Assembly (NCBI GenBank): GCA_014649575.1
Contig: BMTH01000005.1
Coordinates: forward strand, 248,001-312,000
Reading direction: 5' to 3'
Length of the DNA: 64,000 bases
Source of the DNA: Streptomyces griseoincarnatus
GTDB taxonomy: Bacteria; Actinomycetota; Actinomycetes; Streptomycetales; Streptomycetaceae
Shown here: piece after piece, positions 16,205 to 25,559 of the stretch
Position numbering within the stretch: the stretch's first letter is position 1
Layout of the letters: every line of letters begins with the position of its first letter
Translations under genes and position numbers: made by a program
Notes under the pieces: model-generated
The model's input: only the letters and a program-made list of their open reading frames with translations
Told to the model about the DNA's origin: nothing
Database searches by the model: none

Positions 16205-16242
16205 TGTTGCACTATTGCTGCACTCGCAGCGACAGTGCAACA
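16205..16242 (+). promoter_or_regulatory. Long inverted repeat ahead of the acyl-CoA dehydrogenase gene
   Basis: TGTTGCACT (16205-16213) and AGTGCAACA (16234-16242) are perfect 9-bp arms separated by 20 bp, with a smaller GCTGC/GCAGC pair inside. The repeat ends 7 nt before the ATG and there is no Shine-Dalgarno, so translation may be leaderless. The regulator is not identifiable. Confidence 0.7.
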
Positions 16243-16249
16243 CTCTGCC

Positions 16250-17938
16250 ATGACCATCACGCGCGCCGACGAGCCGCAGCAGACCTCCTTCGGACTCGGC
16301 GCCCTCGGCGGCGCCACCCACGACGTCACCAACCAGCCCCCTCACCCAGCCCCCTACGACGCCTCGGACGACGTCGCACTGCTCGAAGGGGTGCGGCGGG
16401 AGGGCGCAGGCTGGGCGGAGGAGGACCTGCGGCGGCTGGGACGGCTGGCGGGCGGTGAAGAGGCGCAGGAGTGGGCCGACCAGGCCAACCGCCACGAGCC
16501 CGAGCTGCGCACCCACGACCGGTACGGACACCGCGTCGACGAGGTCGGCTTCCACCCGAGCTGGCACCACCTGATGCGCACCGCCGTCGCGGAGGGACTG
16601 GCCGGCGCGCCCTGGGCGGACGACCGCCCGGGCGCGCACGTCGCCCGCACCGCCGGCGGACTCGTCTGGGGCCACACCGACGCCGGACACGGCTGCCCCA
16701 CATCCATGACGTACGCGGCCATCCCCGCCCTCCGCAGGCAGCCCGAACTGGCGAAGGTCTACGAGCCGTTGCTGACCAGCCGTGAGTACGACCCCGGGCT
16801 GCGCGTGCCGACGGAGAAGCGCGGGCTGCTGGCCGGCATGGGGATGACCGAGAAGCAGGGCGGCTCCGACGTCCGCACCAACACCACCGCCGCGACGCCG
16901 ACCGCCGAGCCCGGCGTGTACACCCTGCGCGGCCACAAGTGGTTCACCTCGGCGCCGATGTGTGACGTGTTCCTGGTGCTGGCGCAGGCGCGGGGCGGGC
17001 TGTCCTGCTTCCTCGTGCCGCGGGTGCTGCCCGACGGCACCCGCAACACCTTCCGCATCCAGCGCCTCAAGGAGAAGCTGGGCAACCGCTCCAACGCCTC
17101 CTCCGAGCCGGAGTTCGACGGGACCGTGGCCTGGCTGGTCGGGCCCGAGGGACAGGGCGTGAAGACCATCATCGAGATGGTCAACTGCACGCGCCTCGAC
17201 TGCGTGATGATGTCGGCGGCCCTGATGCGCAAGACGCTCGTCGAGGCGGGCCACCACGCGCGGCACCGCAGCGCCTTCGGGGCACGGCTGGTGGACCAGC
17301 CGCTGATGCGCAACGTGCTGGCCGACCTCGCGCTGGAGTCCGAGGCCGCCACGACGCTCACGCTGCGGCTGGCGGGTGCGGCGGACCGCGCGGTGCGCGG
17401 GGACGCAGGGGAGGCCGCGTTCCGGCGGATCGCGACGGCCGTCGGCAAGTACTGGGTCACCAAGCGGGGCCCGGCCTTCACCGCCGAGGCGCTGGAGTGC
17501 CTGGGCGGCAACGGGTACGTCGAGGACTCGGGGATGCCCCGCCACTACCGGGAGGCCCCGCTGCTCTCCATCTGGGAGGGCTCGGGCAACGTCAACGCCC
17601 TCGACGTGCTGCGGGCGCTCGGCCGCGACCCGGCGACCGGGCAGGCGCTGTTCGACGAACTGTCGCTGACGCGCGGCGCTGACGCCCGGCTGGACGCCGC
17701 CGTGGCCGGACTCAAGGACCAGCTGGCCGAGGGGTCACAGGTGACGGCCCGCCGGCTGGTGGAGCGGATGGCGCTGACGCTGCAGGCATCCCTGCTGGTG
17801 CGACACGCGCCGGGCGCGGTCGCCGACGCGTTCTGCACGACGCGGCTCGGCGGCGACTGGGGACACGCGTTCGGCACGCTGCCGGCGGGGGCGGGGCTGG
17901 ACGCGATCCTGGAGCGGGCTCTGCCTGGGCGGGAGTGA
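16250..17938 (+). CDS. AidB-like acyl-CoA dehydrogenase family flavoprotein
   Basis: 562 residues, longer than ordinary acyl-CoA dehydrogenases (~380) and matching AidB (~540). AidB-like marks include HPSWHHLMR near residue 105, GHTDAGHGCPTSMTYAAIPAL, GMGMTEKQGGSDVRTNTT, and KWFTSAPMCDVFLVLAQ. The FAD-binding core and LGGNGYVEDSGMPRHYREAP near the end are intact. E. coli AidB belongs to the adaptive response to alkylation damage and binds DNA; whether this protein does so is inference. The start at ATG 16250 follows the inverted repeat directly. Confidence 0.88.
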   Translation: MTITRADEPQQTSFGLGALGGATHDVTNQPPHPAPYDASDDVALLEGVRREGAGWAEEDLRRLGRLAGGEEAQEWADQANRHEPELRTHDRYGHRVDEVGFHPSWHHLMRTAVAEGLAGAPWADDRPGAHVARTAGGLVWGHTDAGHGCPTSMTYAAIPALRRQPELAKVYEPLLTSREYDPGLRVPTEKRGLLAGMGMTEKQGGSDVRTNTTAATPTAEPGVYTLRGHKWFTSAPMCDVFLVLAQARGGLSCFLVPRVLPDGTRNTFRIQRLKEKLGNRSNASSEPEFDGTVAWLVGPEGQGVKTIIEMVNCTRLDCVMMSAALMRKTLVEAGHHARHRSAFGARLVDQPLMRNVLADLALESEAATTLTLRLAGAADRAVRGDAGEAAFRRIATAVGKYWVTKRGPAFTAEALECLGGNGYVEDSGMPRHYREAPLLSIWEGSGNVNALDVLRALGRDPATGQALFDELSLTRGADARLDAAVAGLKDQLAEGSQVTARRLVERMALTLQASLLVRHAPGAVADAFCTTRLGGDWGHAFGTLPAGAGLDAILERALPGRE

Positions 17939-17949
17939 GGCGGGGCGGG

Positions 17950-18028
17950 GCTTCCACTGAGTGCGAGGGCTTCCACCGGAGGGCGAGGGTGGCTTCCACT
18001 GAGTACGAGAGCTCCCGCCGAGTGGGCG
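17950..18028 (+). repeat. Four degenerate ~20-bp tandem units
   Basis: Imperfect copies of GCTTCCACTGAGTGCGAG lie end to end just after the AidB-like gene. Two are near-identical (17950-17967 and 17992-18009) and two are diverged. They are outside any gene and have no clear hairpin. Confidence 0.6.
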
Positions 18029-18187
18029 GACGGTCGTCAGACGTGTGTCGGATCGTCCGCCACGGACCCGCCGCACCGCTGTGACCTGCGGTCATGCCGC
18101 GCCCGACCGTGACTGTCAGTGGTGGGGTGCACACTGACCGGTGTCCTGATCGAGGACGTCGAAGGCGACGTCACGGAGGTGATCGGC

Positions 18188-19273
18188 ATGACCGAGGTAC
18201 TGCTCGCCGTGGGCACCCGCAAGGGTCTGTTCATCGGACGCCGGCGAGGCGGCTCCTGGGGGTTCGACGAGTCTCCCTACTTCAACGCGCAGGCCGTGTA
18301 CTCGGTCGCGATCGACACCCGGGGGCAGAGCCCTCGCCTGCTGGCCGGCGGGGACAGCGCGCACTGGGGGCCGTCGGTGTTCCACTCCGACGACCTGGGC
18401 CGCACCTGGGCCGAACCGGCCCGCCCTGCCGTCAAGTTCCCGCCCGACACCGGAGCCTCGCTGGAGCGGGTCTGGCAGCTGCACCCGGCCGCGGCCGAGC
18501 CGGACGTGGTGTACGCCGGCACGGAGCCGGCCGCGCTGTACCGCTCGGAGGACCGGGGGGAGTCCTTCGAGCTGGTCAGGCCGCTGTGGGAGCATCCCAC
18601 GCGCTCCAAGTGGGTGCCGGGCGGCGGCGGTGAGGGCCTGCACACCGTGCTGACCGACGCGCGTGACCCGCGGGCGGTCACGGTGGCCGTCTCCACCGCG
18701 GGCGTGTTCCGCACCCTGGACGGCGGCGCGAGCTGGACTCCCTCCAATTCGGGGGTGTCGGCGGTGTTCCTGCCGGACCCGAACCCGGAGTTCGGTCAGT
18801 GCGTGCACAAGGTCGCCCGGGACGCGGCGGACCCGGACCGGCTGTATCTGCAGAACCACTGGGGGGTCTTCCGCAGCGACGACGCGGGCGCGCATTGGAC
18901 GGACATCGGCGAGGGGCTGCCCTCGACCTTCGGGTTCGCGATGGTGACGCACCCCCGCCGCGGAGACACGGCGTACGTGTTCCCGATCAACGCCGACTCC
19001 GACCGGGTCCCGGCGGACCGGCGCTGCCGCGTGTACCGGACCGGGGACGCGGGACGCAGTTGGGAGCCCTTGTCGGCGGGGCTGCCGCAGGAGGACCACT
19101 ACGGCACGGTGCTGCGCGACGCGATGTGCAGCGACGACGCCGACCCCGCGGGCGTCTACTTCGGCAACCGCAACGGCGAGGTGTACGCGTCCGCGAACGA
19201 CGGGGACAGCTGGGAGCAGTTGGCCACCCACCTGCCGGACGTGCTGTGTGTGCGGGCGGCGGTCGTCGGATGA
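18188..19273 (+). CDS. BNR/Asp-box repeat beta-propeller protein
   Basis: 361 residues starting at ATG 18188 behind GGAGGTGA. Several Asp-box repeats are visible ([62 protein letters not shown]), implying a six- or seven-bladed propeller like sialidases or sortilin. No signal peptide is present, so it should be cytoplasmic. Sialidase catalytic Arg and Tyr residues are not evident, so the enzyme name often attached to this family is not supported. Confidence 0.82.
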   Translation: MTEVLLAVGTRKGLFIGRRRGGSWGFDESPYFNAQAVYSVAIDTRGQSPRLLAGGDSAHWGPSVFHSDDLGRTWAEPARPAVKFPPDTGASLERVWQLHPAAAEPDVVYAGTEPAALYRSEDRGESFELVRPLWEHPTRSKWVPGGGGEGLHTVLTDARDPRAVTVAVSTAGVFRTLDGGASWTPSNSGVSAVFLPDPNPEFGQCVHKVARDAADPDRLYLQNHWGVFRSDDAGAHWTDIGEGLPSTFGFAMVTHPRRGDTAYVFPINADSDRVPADRRCRVYRTGDAGRSWEPLSAGLPQEDHYGTVLRDAMCSDDADPAGVYFGNRNGEVYASANDGDSWEQLATHLPDVLCVRAAVVG

Positions 19274-19308
19274 GGTCCGCGCGGATCCCGCCGGGTTCGG
19301 GCCACGGG

Positions 19309-19339
19309 TTGATAGCCGCTGCCGGCGCGGCAGTAGGGT
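19309..19339 (+). promoter_or_regulatory. Leaderless promoter of the uracil-DNA glycosylase gene
   Basis: TTGATA (19309-19314) and TAGGGT (19334-19339) flank a 19-bp spacer. The -10 is 7 nt before GTG 19347, so transcription should begin at or next to the start codon. This decides in favour of GTG 19347 over GTG 19338. Confidence 0.6.
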
Positions 19340-19346
19340 GACGCCC

Positions 19347-20024
19347 GTGGCACCACGACCCTTGAACGAAATCGTCGAAGCGGGCTGGGCGCAGGCCCTC
19401 GAACCGGTGGCGGGGCGGATCGCCGCGATGGGGGACTTCCTCCGCGCGGAGATCGCCGCGGGACGCACGTACCTCCCGGCGGGGGCGAACGTCCTGCGGG
19501 CCTTCCAGCAGCCCTTCGACGAGGTACGCGTCCTGATCGTCGGGCAGGACCCGTACCCCACGCCGGGGCACGCGGTGGGCCTGAGCTTCTCCGTCGCCCC
19601 CGACGTGCGCCCCCTGCCCGGCAGCCTGATCAACATCTTCCGCGAGCTGAACAGCGACCTGGGTCTGCCCCAGCCGTCGAACGGCGACCTGACCCCGTGG
19701 ACCGAGCAGGGCGTGCTGCTGCTCAACAGGGCGCTGACCACCGCCCCGCGCAAGCCGGGCGCCCACCGCGGCAAGGGCTGGGAGGAGGTCACCGAGCAGG
19801 CGATACGCGCGCTGGCCGCCCGCGGGAAGCCGCTGGTGTCCGTCCTGTGGGGGCGGGACGCCCGCAACTGCCGCCCGATGCTGGGGGATCTGCCCGCCGT
19901 GGAGTCGGCGCACCCGTCGCCGATGTCCGCGGACCGCGGGTTCTTCGGCTCGCGGCCGTTCAGCCGGGCCAACGACCTGTTGATCCGTCAGGGCGGTCAG
20001 CCGGTGGACTGGCGCCTGCCGTGA
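19347..20024 (+). CDS. ung: Family 1 uracil-DNA glycosylase
   Basis: 225 residues. It removes uracil from DNA to start base excision repair. The water-activating loop [17 protein letters not shown] (about residues 63-79), the LLLNRALT segment and the [18 protein letters not shown] leucine-loop region are intact. The residue after the catalytic-loop Tyr is Pro rather than the His of E. coli GQDPYH. GTG 19347 is set by the leaderless promoter. The next gene starts within its stop codon. Confidence 0.95.
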   Translation: MAPRPLNEIVEAGWAQALEPVAGRIAAMGDFLRAEIAAGRTYLPAGANVLRAFQQPFDEVRVLIVGQDPYPTPGHAVGLSFSVAPDVRPLPGSLINIFRELNSDLGLPQPSNGDLTPWTEQGVLLLNRALTTAPRKPGAHRGKGWEEVTEQAIRALAARGKPLVSVLWGRDARNCRPMLGDLPAVESAHPSPMSADRGFFGSRPFSRANDLLIRQGGQPVDWRLP

Positions 20025-21028
20025 CCGGGGCCGGCTACCTCGCCGTGGACTCCGGGGGCTCCGGGCTGCGGGCGGTCGTCGGGTCGCCCGGGCTCGGTCC
20101 GCTGGCCCGGGCCGCCTCGGACGTGCCGGTGCGCACGGGCGGGCGGGGGATCGACCCGGGGCACTTCCTGGAGCAACTGGTGCCCATGGCGCGGGCGATG
20201 TGCGCCGAGGCGGGGCTGGAGCGGCTGGACACGGCCGCGATCGGCGCGGCGGGGATGGCCAGCCTGGGCGACGCCCTGCGCGCGGAGCTGCCGGACGGGC
20301 TCGCGCGGGAACTGGGCGTCACGCGTGCGGTGTTGGCGGCCGACGCGGTCACGGCGTACGTGGGCGCGCTCGGGCCGCGCCCCGGCGCGGTGATCGCGGC
20401 GGGCACGGGCCTCATCGCGATCGGCACGGATCTGGCCGGCTGGCGGCGGGCGGACGGCTGGGGGTATCTGCTCGGCGACTGCGGCGGCGGCGCGTGGATC
20501 GGGCGGGCCGGTCTGGAGGCCGCGTTCCGCGCGCACGACGGGCGGGCCGGCGGTTCCGTGCGGCTGCTGGCGGACGCGGAGGAGATGTTCGGTCCGGTGA
20601 CCGGGCTGCCGGGGCAGGTGTACCCGCGTGCCGACCGGGCGGCGGTGCTCGCCTCGTTCGCTCCGCGCGTGGGCGCGTGCGCGGAGGACGGGGACCCCGT
20701 GGCCGTGGACATCGTGCGGGAGGCGGCGCGGCACATGGCCGACTCGGCGGCCGCCGTGTGCCCGGCGGAGGGCGCGCCGGCGGTCGGCTGCACCGGCGGA
20801 CTTCTCGGGCTCGGCGAGGTGCTGCTGGCGCCGCTGGACGAGCGGCTGGCGGAGCTGCTGCCGGACGTGCGGCGGGTGGCCGCCGAGGGTGGTCCGCTCG
20901 ACGGGGCGGTGCGGCTCGCGGAAGACCTTTCCGCTGGTCCGCTCGCTCTTCCGAGTGACGAGAGGATGCTGTGCGTGACGAGCGCGGGGGGAACGGACGT
21001 CACCCTCACGGCCGACACCCGTACGTAA
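20021..21028 (+). CDS. BadF/BadG-type ATPase, probable N-acetylglucosamine kinase
   Basis: 335 residues. The ASKHA ATPase fold is seen in [15 protein letters not shown] (phosphate 1 motif, residues 5-19), [23 protein letters not shown] (phosphate 2) and [14 protein letters not shown] (adenosine motif), with [17 protein letters not shown] typical of N-acetylglucosamine kinases. Likely reaction: ATP-dependent phosphorylation of GlcNAc or a similar sugar. GTG 20021 overlaps the ung stop as GTGA, so translation is coupled. The functional link with DNA repair is not obvious. Confidence 0.82.
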   Translation: MTGAGYLAVDSGGSGLRAVVGSPGLGPLARAASDVPVRTGGRGIDPGHFLEQLVPMARAMCAEAGLERLDTAAIGAAGMASLGDALRAELPDGLARELGVTRAVLAADAVTAYVGALGPRPGAVIAAGTGLIAIGTDLAGWRRADGWGYLLGDCGGGAWIGRAGLEAAFRAHDGRAGGSVRLLADAEEMFGPVTGLPGQVYPRADRAAVLASFAPRVGACAEDGDPVAVDIVREAARHMADSAAAVCPAEGAPAVGCTGGLLGLGEVLLAPLDERLAELLPDVRRVAAEGGPLDGAVRLAEDLSAGPLALPSDERMLCVTSAGGTDVTLTADTRT

Positions 21029-21112
21029 CTCATCCGACAAAACCGGACGGATACCGCTCACCTGCACCCTCCCCGAACAGGAGGCCCCCGGAAGCCACTA
21101 ACATGCCGCAAC

Positions 21113-22036
21113 ATGAGCACCCCCACTGGGCCCGCGTCCGGCCTGCCCGTACGAATGCCGCGCCCCCGCCAGCCCGGACGGCACCGCCGTCCCGAACCCC
21201 TGGTGGCTCCCGAGGACGCGCCCGCGCTCGTCCTCGCCGTGCCGGGTACGCCCAGTAGTGCCACCCGCTCGCTCGCCGACGAGGTCGTGAGCATCGCACG
21301 GTCCGAGCTGCCCGGTCTCGACGCCCGGATCGGCCACCTCGACGGGGGCGACGAGGAGTTCCCCTCGCTGACCTCCGTCCTCGCGCACGCGGCCGAGGAG
21401 CGCACCGCCCGCTACGAGCAGGCGCGTGCCGCCGGTTCCGACGTCAGGGAGCCCGACGGCCCCGTCGCCGTCGTCGTGCCGCTGCTCGCCGGCCCGGACA
21501 GCGCGCTGCTGCGCCAGGTCCGGCAGGCCGTCATGGACAGCCGGGTCGCCGCCGAGCTGACCGACGTCCTCGGCCCGCACCCGCTGCTGGCCGAGGCGCT
21601 GCACGTGCGGCTCTCCGAGGCCGGTCTGGCCCGCGCCGACCGCGCCCGTCTGTTCACCGTGGCGACCGCCGCGGACGGCATCATCCTGGCCTCCGTGGGC
21701 GGCGACGAGGCGGTGCAGGCGGCCGGTATCACCGGCATGCTGCTCGCCGCGCGTCTCGCCGTGCCGGTGATGGCCGCGGCCCTCGACCAGGAGGGCTCCA
21801 TCTCGTCGGTGGCCGAGCAGCTGCGCAACGCCGGTTCGCAGCAGCTGGCGCTGGCGCCGTACCTGATCGGCCCGGAGATCGACGCCTCGCTCGTCGAGGA
21901 GGCGGCGAAGGAGGCGGACTGCCCGGCGTCCGAGCCGCTCGGTCCCTACCCGGCGATCGGCAAGCTGGCCCTGGCCAAGTACACGACGGCCCTGGGGATC
22001 GCTCCCCAGCAGCCCCAGAGCACCCCGGCCCGCTGA
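21113..22036 (+). CDS. CbiX/sirohydrochlorin chelatase-like protein lacking the metal-site histidines
   Basis: 307 residues, two CbiX-like halves. In active chelatases the first strand ends in a HGS motif and the second carries a His about eight residues after VPL. Here they read [14 protein letters not shown] and [14 protein letters not shown], so both expected His are absent, and the second half ([24 protein letters not shown]) also lacks them. It keeps the fold but probably does not insert cobalt or iron. A TAACAT box 8 nt before the ATG suggests a leaderless transcript. A strong terminator follows. Confidence 0.75.
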   Translation: MSTPTGPASGLPVRMPRPRQPGRHRRPEPLVAPEDAPALVLAVPGTPSSATRSLADEVVSIARSELPGLDARIGHLDGGDEEFPSLTSVLAHAAEERTARYEQARAAGSDVREPDGPVAVVVPLLAGPDSALLRQVRQAVMDSRVAAELTDVLGPHPLLAEALHVRLSEAGLARADRARLFTVATAADGIILASVGGDEAVQAAGITGMLLAARLAVPVMAAALDQEGSISSVAEQLRNAGSQQLALAPYLIGPEIDASLVEEAAKEADCPASEPLGPYPAIGKLALAKYTTALGIAPQQPQSTPAR

Positions 22037-22064
22037 CGCGGGCGGCCATCTCGCAGGACGCCTG

Positions 22065-22094
22065 AAGGGCCCGCTCCGATCGGAGCGGGCCCTT
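22065..22094 (+). terminator. Perfect 30-bp palindrome, terminator
   Basis: The sequence is self-complementary from 22065 to 22094 with a short central turn and ends in CCCTTT. It lies 28 nt after the CbiX-like gene. Confidence 0.9.
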
Positions 22095-22099
22095 TGGCG

Positions 22100-22519
22100 T
22101 GGGCGGGCCCACTCGGCCGGGCTTGATGGGGGCTACGCCGTTCCGGCCGGGCTCACCGTCCTGGGCGCGAGCCGCCTGCGGGCGTAACGGCGGGCACCAC
22201 GGTGGACACCGGCGCGTGGGGCCTGGCTCGCGGCACCGCCGGACCAGTGGCGACCGTGCGCCCCGGCATGGCGTACCGGACCCGGCCGAGAGGCACGGAC
22301 GGTGGGTGCGGGCGGCGCACCCGACACGCCCACGCCGGGCGCACCACCGCCCGGCCGACCGGTTCCGACCCTTCATGCCGCCGTCCCAGCCGCGATCCCA
22401 GCGACCGGTGGCGGGGGTACAGCCGCCCGAGCAGGGTCACCGGGCCGGTGGCGGGGGGCGGACGTCCGGCCGCGGACGGACGGGGCCGCGAGCTCAGCAG
22501 GCGGGCGGCAGCCCGCCCC
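22100..22519. other. 420-bp gap with no supported gene
   Basis: Between the terminator and the convergent FUSC gene the sequence is very GC-rich and reads open in several frames, as random GC-rich DNA does. No frame has convincing codon bias, a Shine-Dalgarno or a recognisable product, and I see no repeat or hairpin of note. Confidence 0.5.
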
Positions 22520-24007
22520 TCACGCGCCCACCAAAGGCGAGCCTGACGGTGTCCGCAGGGGGGTCGACAGTTCCGCGAGGGTGCGTTCCAGGGTGTGGAG
22601 GTGGGCCAGGGCCGGTTCCGTGGTGGAGGGGGCCGTACGCGGTTCGATGTCGCGGCCCGTCGTGAGGGCCTCGACCGCCGCCTCGACGCGCCAGCAGGCC
22701 GCGGCCAGGCGGGCATCGTGGGAGGCCTCCGGGTCGGCGGCGACGGCGACCAGGCCGCGGATCTCCCGGGCGCAGTCGTCGAGCAGGGCGAGCACCTGGC
22801 GGGCCCGCCGCTTGCGGCCGAGCATCGGGTTCAGCGGATGGACGAGGGGCGCCACGGAGAGGCGTACCCGCGCGAGGAGCTGCTCCAGTTCCCCGACCGT
22901 GGGCGCCGGGTCCGCGTCCGGATCGCCGGCCAGCCGTGCCGCCGTCTGCGCCGTGCAGGCGTGCACACAGCGCAGCGCCCGCTGGATCCAGGCGTCCGTG
23001 ACACTGTGCGTGGACACGGGCAGTACGAAGACCACGGCCAGCGCCGCGCCGAGCGCGCCGACGCCGGTCTCCGCCATCCGCAGGGCCAGCAGGGACGGGG
23101 TGAGCACGCCCAGCAGGCCGTACAGCATGGCGGCGAGCACCGTCACCCAGAGCATCATCCAGGTGTAGGAGAGGGCCGCCGTGTAGAAGATGCCGAAGAC
23201 GGAGACCGCGACGACCAGCACGGTGAGCACCGCGTCACCGTGCGCGGGGACGGCGACGAGCAGGGCGAGACCGGCGCCGATGACCGTGCCCAGCACGCGG
23301 CGGAAGCCGCGCACCAGGGTCTCGCCGCGCGAGGTGGTGTTGACGAACGCCCACCACGTCGCGCCGACGGCCCAGTACCAGCGTTCCCCGGACATCAGCT
23401 GCCCCACGAGCAGCGCGAACCCCGCGCCGGCCGTCGCCTGGACTGCCTGGCGGGTCGTGATGCGGGCGAGCCCGGTGCCGCCGGGCGGTGCGGGCACGGC
23501 CGCCGGGGGCAGCCGCCGCTCGTAGCACCACAGGCCGAAGCGCACCGCGCCCGCGGTCGCGACGGACAGCAGCACGGAGGCGGACAGCTCGGCGAGCTGG
23601 CCGGTGCGGGCGTGCAGGAACTGCGCCGCGAAGAAGAGCATGAAGGCGAAGATGCCGAGGGCGTGTCCGCGCGGCCCCCAGCGTCTGGCGTACACGCCGA
23701 GCCCGACGACGGCGAGGAAGGCGGCGTCGCGGGCCACGGCATGGTCCTGGAGCGCCGCGGCGGCGGCCAGGACGGGCAGGCCGGCGGCGGGCAGCAGGGC
23801 CGTGGTGACGGCCTGCCCTCGGACGGTGGCGTCGGTGACGGTGAACAGGGCGAGGAGCGCGGCGAGTCCGCCGGTGATCGCGCCGGTGAGGGAGTGCCCG
23901 GCGAGCCCGCAGGCGACGACGGCCAGCCCGATGCCGAGCACGGCCCGCGTCGCGAACCGCAGCCGGATCCGTCCTGGATCCGGAGCCATGAACACCTTCT
24001 TCAGCAC
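22520..24007 (-). CDS. Second FUSC-family membrane protein
   Basis: 495 residues. Two blocks of about five to six transmembrane helices (about residues 20-150 and 190-340) are separated by a short loop (RRLPPAAVPAPPGG). The core motif GQLMSGERWYWAVGATWWAF and RGETLVRGFRRVLGTVIGA in the second block is typical of FUSC_2/aromatic acid exporter-like proteins. A cytoplasmic helical C-terminus follows. The GTG at 24007 has AGGGGG upstream; ATG 23989 is an alternative. It is divergent from an Lrp-type regulator, which may control it. Confidence 0.85.
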   Translation of the reverse strand: MLKKVFMAPDPGRIRLRFATRAVLGIGLAVVACGLAGHSLTGAITGGLAALLALFTVTDATVRGQAVTTALLPAAGLPVLAAAAALQDHAVARDAAFLAVVGLGVYARRWGPRGHALGIFAFMLFFAAQFLHARTGQLAELSASVLLSVATAGAVRFGLWCYERRLPPAAVPAPPGGTGLARITTRQAVQATAGAGFALLVGQLMSGERWYWAVGATWWAFVNTTSRGETLVRGFRRVLGTVIGAGLALLVAVPAHGDAVLTVLVVAVSVFGIFYTAALSYTWMMLWVTVLAAMLYGLLGVLTPSLLALRMAETGVGALGAALAVVFVLPVSTHSVTDAWIQRALRCVHACTAQTAARLAGDPDADPAPTVGELEQLLARVRLSVAPLVHPLNPMLGRKRRARQVLALLDDCAREIRGLVAVAADPEASHDARLAAACWRVEAAVEALTTGRDIEPRTAPSTTEPALAHLHTLERTLAELSTPLRTPSGSPLVGA

Positions 24008-24169
24008 CTACCGCCCCCTGGCATCTCGTACGACATGTGTCGTGGCATGAGAAAGGCGCCGCGGGTCCCGCAGCGCCATCGACACACCCATATCAGCATC
24101 TCTGCCACCAGTGGCTCAACCGAGCCTCGCCAAAGTGGTCCATTGGTACAGTCATACCGGCATCCCTCG

Positions 24170-24191
24170 GGCCATCGCCGTGCCAATGGCC
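24170..24191. promoter_or_regulatory. Inverted repeat in the FUSC/lrp gap, candidate operator
   Basis: GGCCAT (24170-24175) and ATGGCC (24186-24191) are perfect arms around 10 bp, in the AT-richer part of the 204-bp divergent gap. Binding by the adjacent Lrp-type protein is inferred. Confidence 0.5.
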
Positions 24192-24211
24192 GATTCCGGA
24201 GCGACGACCTC

Positions 24212-24691
24212 GTGGCGGTGGACGAACTCGACACCCGCATCCTGCGGCTGCTGCTGGAACAGCCGCGCACCTCCGTGCGTGAGTACGCGCGGATCCTCGG
24301 CGTGGCACGCGGCACGCTTCAGGCGCGCCTCGACCGCATGGAGCGCGAGGGCGTGATCACCGGCATCGGCCCCGCCCTCTCCCCCGCCGCGCTGGGCCAC
24401 CCGGTGCTGGCCTTCGTGCACGTCGAGGTCACCCAGGGGCATCTCGACGAGGTGGGGGACGCGCTGGCGGCGGTGCCGGAGATCGTGGAGGCGTTCTCCA
24501 TCACGGGCGGCGGCGACCTGCTGACCCGTGTGGTGGCCCGGGACAACGCCCACCTGGAGGACGTGATCCAGAAGCTGATCGGGATGCCGGGCGTGGTCCG
24601 CACCCGTACCGAGGTGGCGCTGCGGGAGCGGGTGCCGCACCGGCTGCTGCCGCTGGTGGAGTCGATCGGCCGGTCGGCGCGCGCCTCCTAG
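24212..24691 (+). CDS. Lrp/AsnC-family transcriptional regulator
   Basis: 159 residues. The N-terminal helix-turn-helix (VDELDTRILRLLLEQPRTSV, then YARILGVARGTLQARLDRM) is followed by a RAM ligand-binding domain (AFVHVEVTQG, VVEAFSITGGGDLLTRVV-like strands). Members bind amino acids or related small molecules and act as octamers. The GTG at 24212 is preferred since it is followed directly by the conserved DELD; a weak GGAG is 11 nt upstream. It is divergent from the FUSC gene and 19 bp ahead of the HAD gene. Confidence 0.9.
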   Translation: MAVDELDTRILRLLLEQPRTSVREYARILGVARGTLQARLDRMEREGVITGIGPALSPAALGHPVLAFVHVEVTQGHLDEVGDALAAVPEIVEAFSITGGGDLLTRVVARDNAHLEDVIQKLIGMPGVVRTRTEVALRERVPHRLLPLVESIGRSARAS

Positions 24692-24710
24692 CCCCTGCCA
24701 TCCTGGACGC

Positions 24711-25418
24711 ATGAGCGCACTCGGCACCCTCTCGGTCGTCTTCGATCTCGACGGAACACTCGTGGACAGCGAGCCGAACTACTACGAGGCGGGGCGCCGC
24801 ACACTCGTCGAGTACGGCGTCCCGGACTTCTCCTGGGCGGAGCACGAGCGGTACGTCGGGATCAGCACCCGGGAGACGATCGCCGACTGGCGCCGCCGTT
24901 ACGGCCTGTCCGCGTCGGTGGACGAACTGGTCGCGGTGAAGAACGGCCACTACCTGGAGCTGGCCCGGACGAGGACGACGGTGTTCCCCGAGATGCGCGC
25001 CTTCGTGGAGCGGCTGGCGGACGAGGGCGTCCCGATGGCCGTGGCGTCGGGATCCTCGGCCGAGGCGATCGCGGTGATCCTGGCCGGCACCGGCCTGGAC
25101 GCGCATCTGTGCACCGTCGTGTCGGCCGACGAGGTGGCCCACGGCAAGCCGGCCCCGGACGTGTTCCTGGAGGCGGCGCGGCGGCTGGGCTCGGACCCGG
25201 CGGACTGTGTGGTGGTCGAGGACGCGGCGCCGGGCGCGGCCGCCGCGCACGCGGCCGGGATGCGCTGCATCGCCGTCCCCTACGTCGCCGCGCAGGCCGG
25301 CGCGCCGGAGTTCGCCACGGCGGGCCTGCTGCTGCGCGGCGGCCAGTCGGAGTTCACGGCGCGGGCGGCCTGGGAGTGGCTGACCGGGACCGAGGCCGGC
25401 ACGGCCCGCCGGAGCTGA
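24711..25418 (+). CDS. HAD-superfamily phosphatase (beta-phosphoglucomutase-like)
   Basis: 235 residues. All four HAD motifs are visible: FDLDGTLVDSEP (residues 11-22), VASGSS, the Lys in HGKPAPDVF, and VVVEDAAPG. The helical cap between motifs I and II places it with sugar-phosphate phosphatases and beta-phosphoglucomutases. The substrate is unknown. It follows the Lrp gene closely but also has a CATCCT box 6 nt before its ATG that could drive a leaderless transcript. Confidence 0.9.
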   Translation: MSALGTLSVVFDLDGTLVDSEPNYYEAGRRTLVEYGVPDFSWAEHERYVGISTRETIADWRRRYGLSASVDELVAVKNGHYLELARTRTTVFPEMRAFVERLADEGVPMAVASGSSAEAIAVILAGTGLDAHLCTVVSADEVAHGKPAPDVFLEAARRLGSDPADCVVVEDAAPGAAAAHAAGMRCIAVPYVAAQAGAPEFATAGLLLRGGQSEFTARAAWEWLTGTEAGTARRS

Positions 25419-25559
25419 CCGCACCGGCTCGGGAGCCGTCCGACGGCGTGCACGGGCCCGCTTCCCGAAGCGGCCGAAAATTTTTTCCCCAACGGTGATT
25501 GTTACGCGCTCCGCGTCCGTACTTCCTGGTGTTGGGCCGTTCTTAACCCAGGAGGCACG

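Noticed and set aside
15750..16250. An integration scar of a mobile element between paaX-like and aidB-like genes.
   Set aside because: No transposase, integrase, terminal repeats or target duplication is visible; simple deletion and decay explain it.
18188..19273. Annotation of the BNR protein as a secreted sialidase or glycosyl hydrolase.
   Set aside because: No signal peptide and no sialidase catalytic residues are evident; only the propeller repeats are supported.
22133..22716. Several short frames in the 22.1-22.5 kb gap.
   Set aside because: No ribosome-binding site, no codon bias distinguishing a frame, and no recognisable product.
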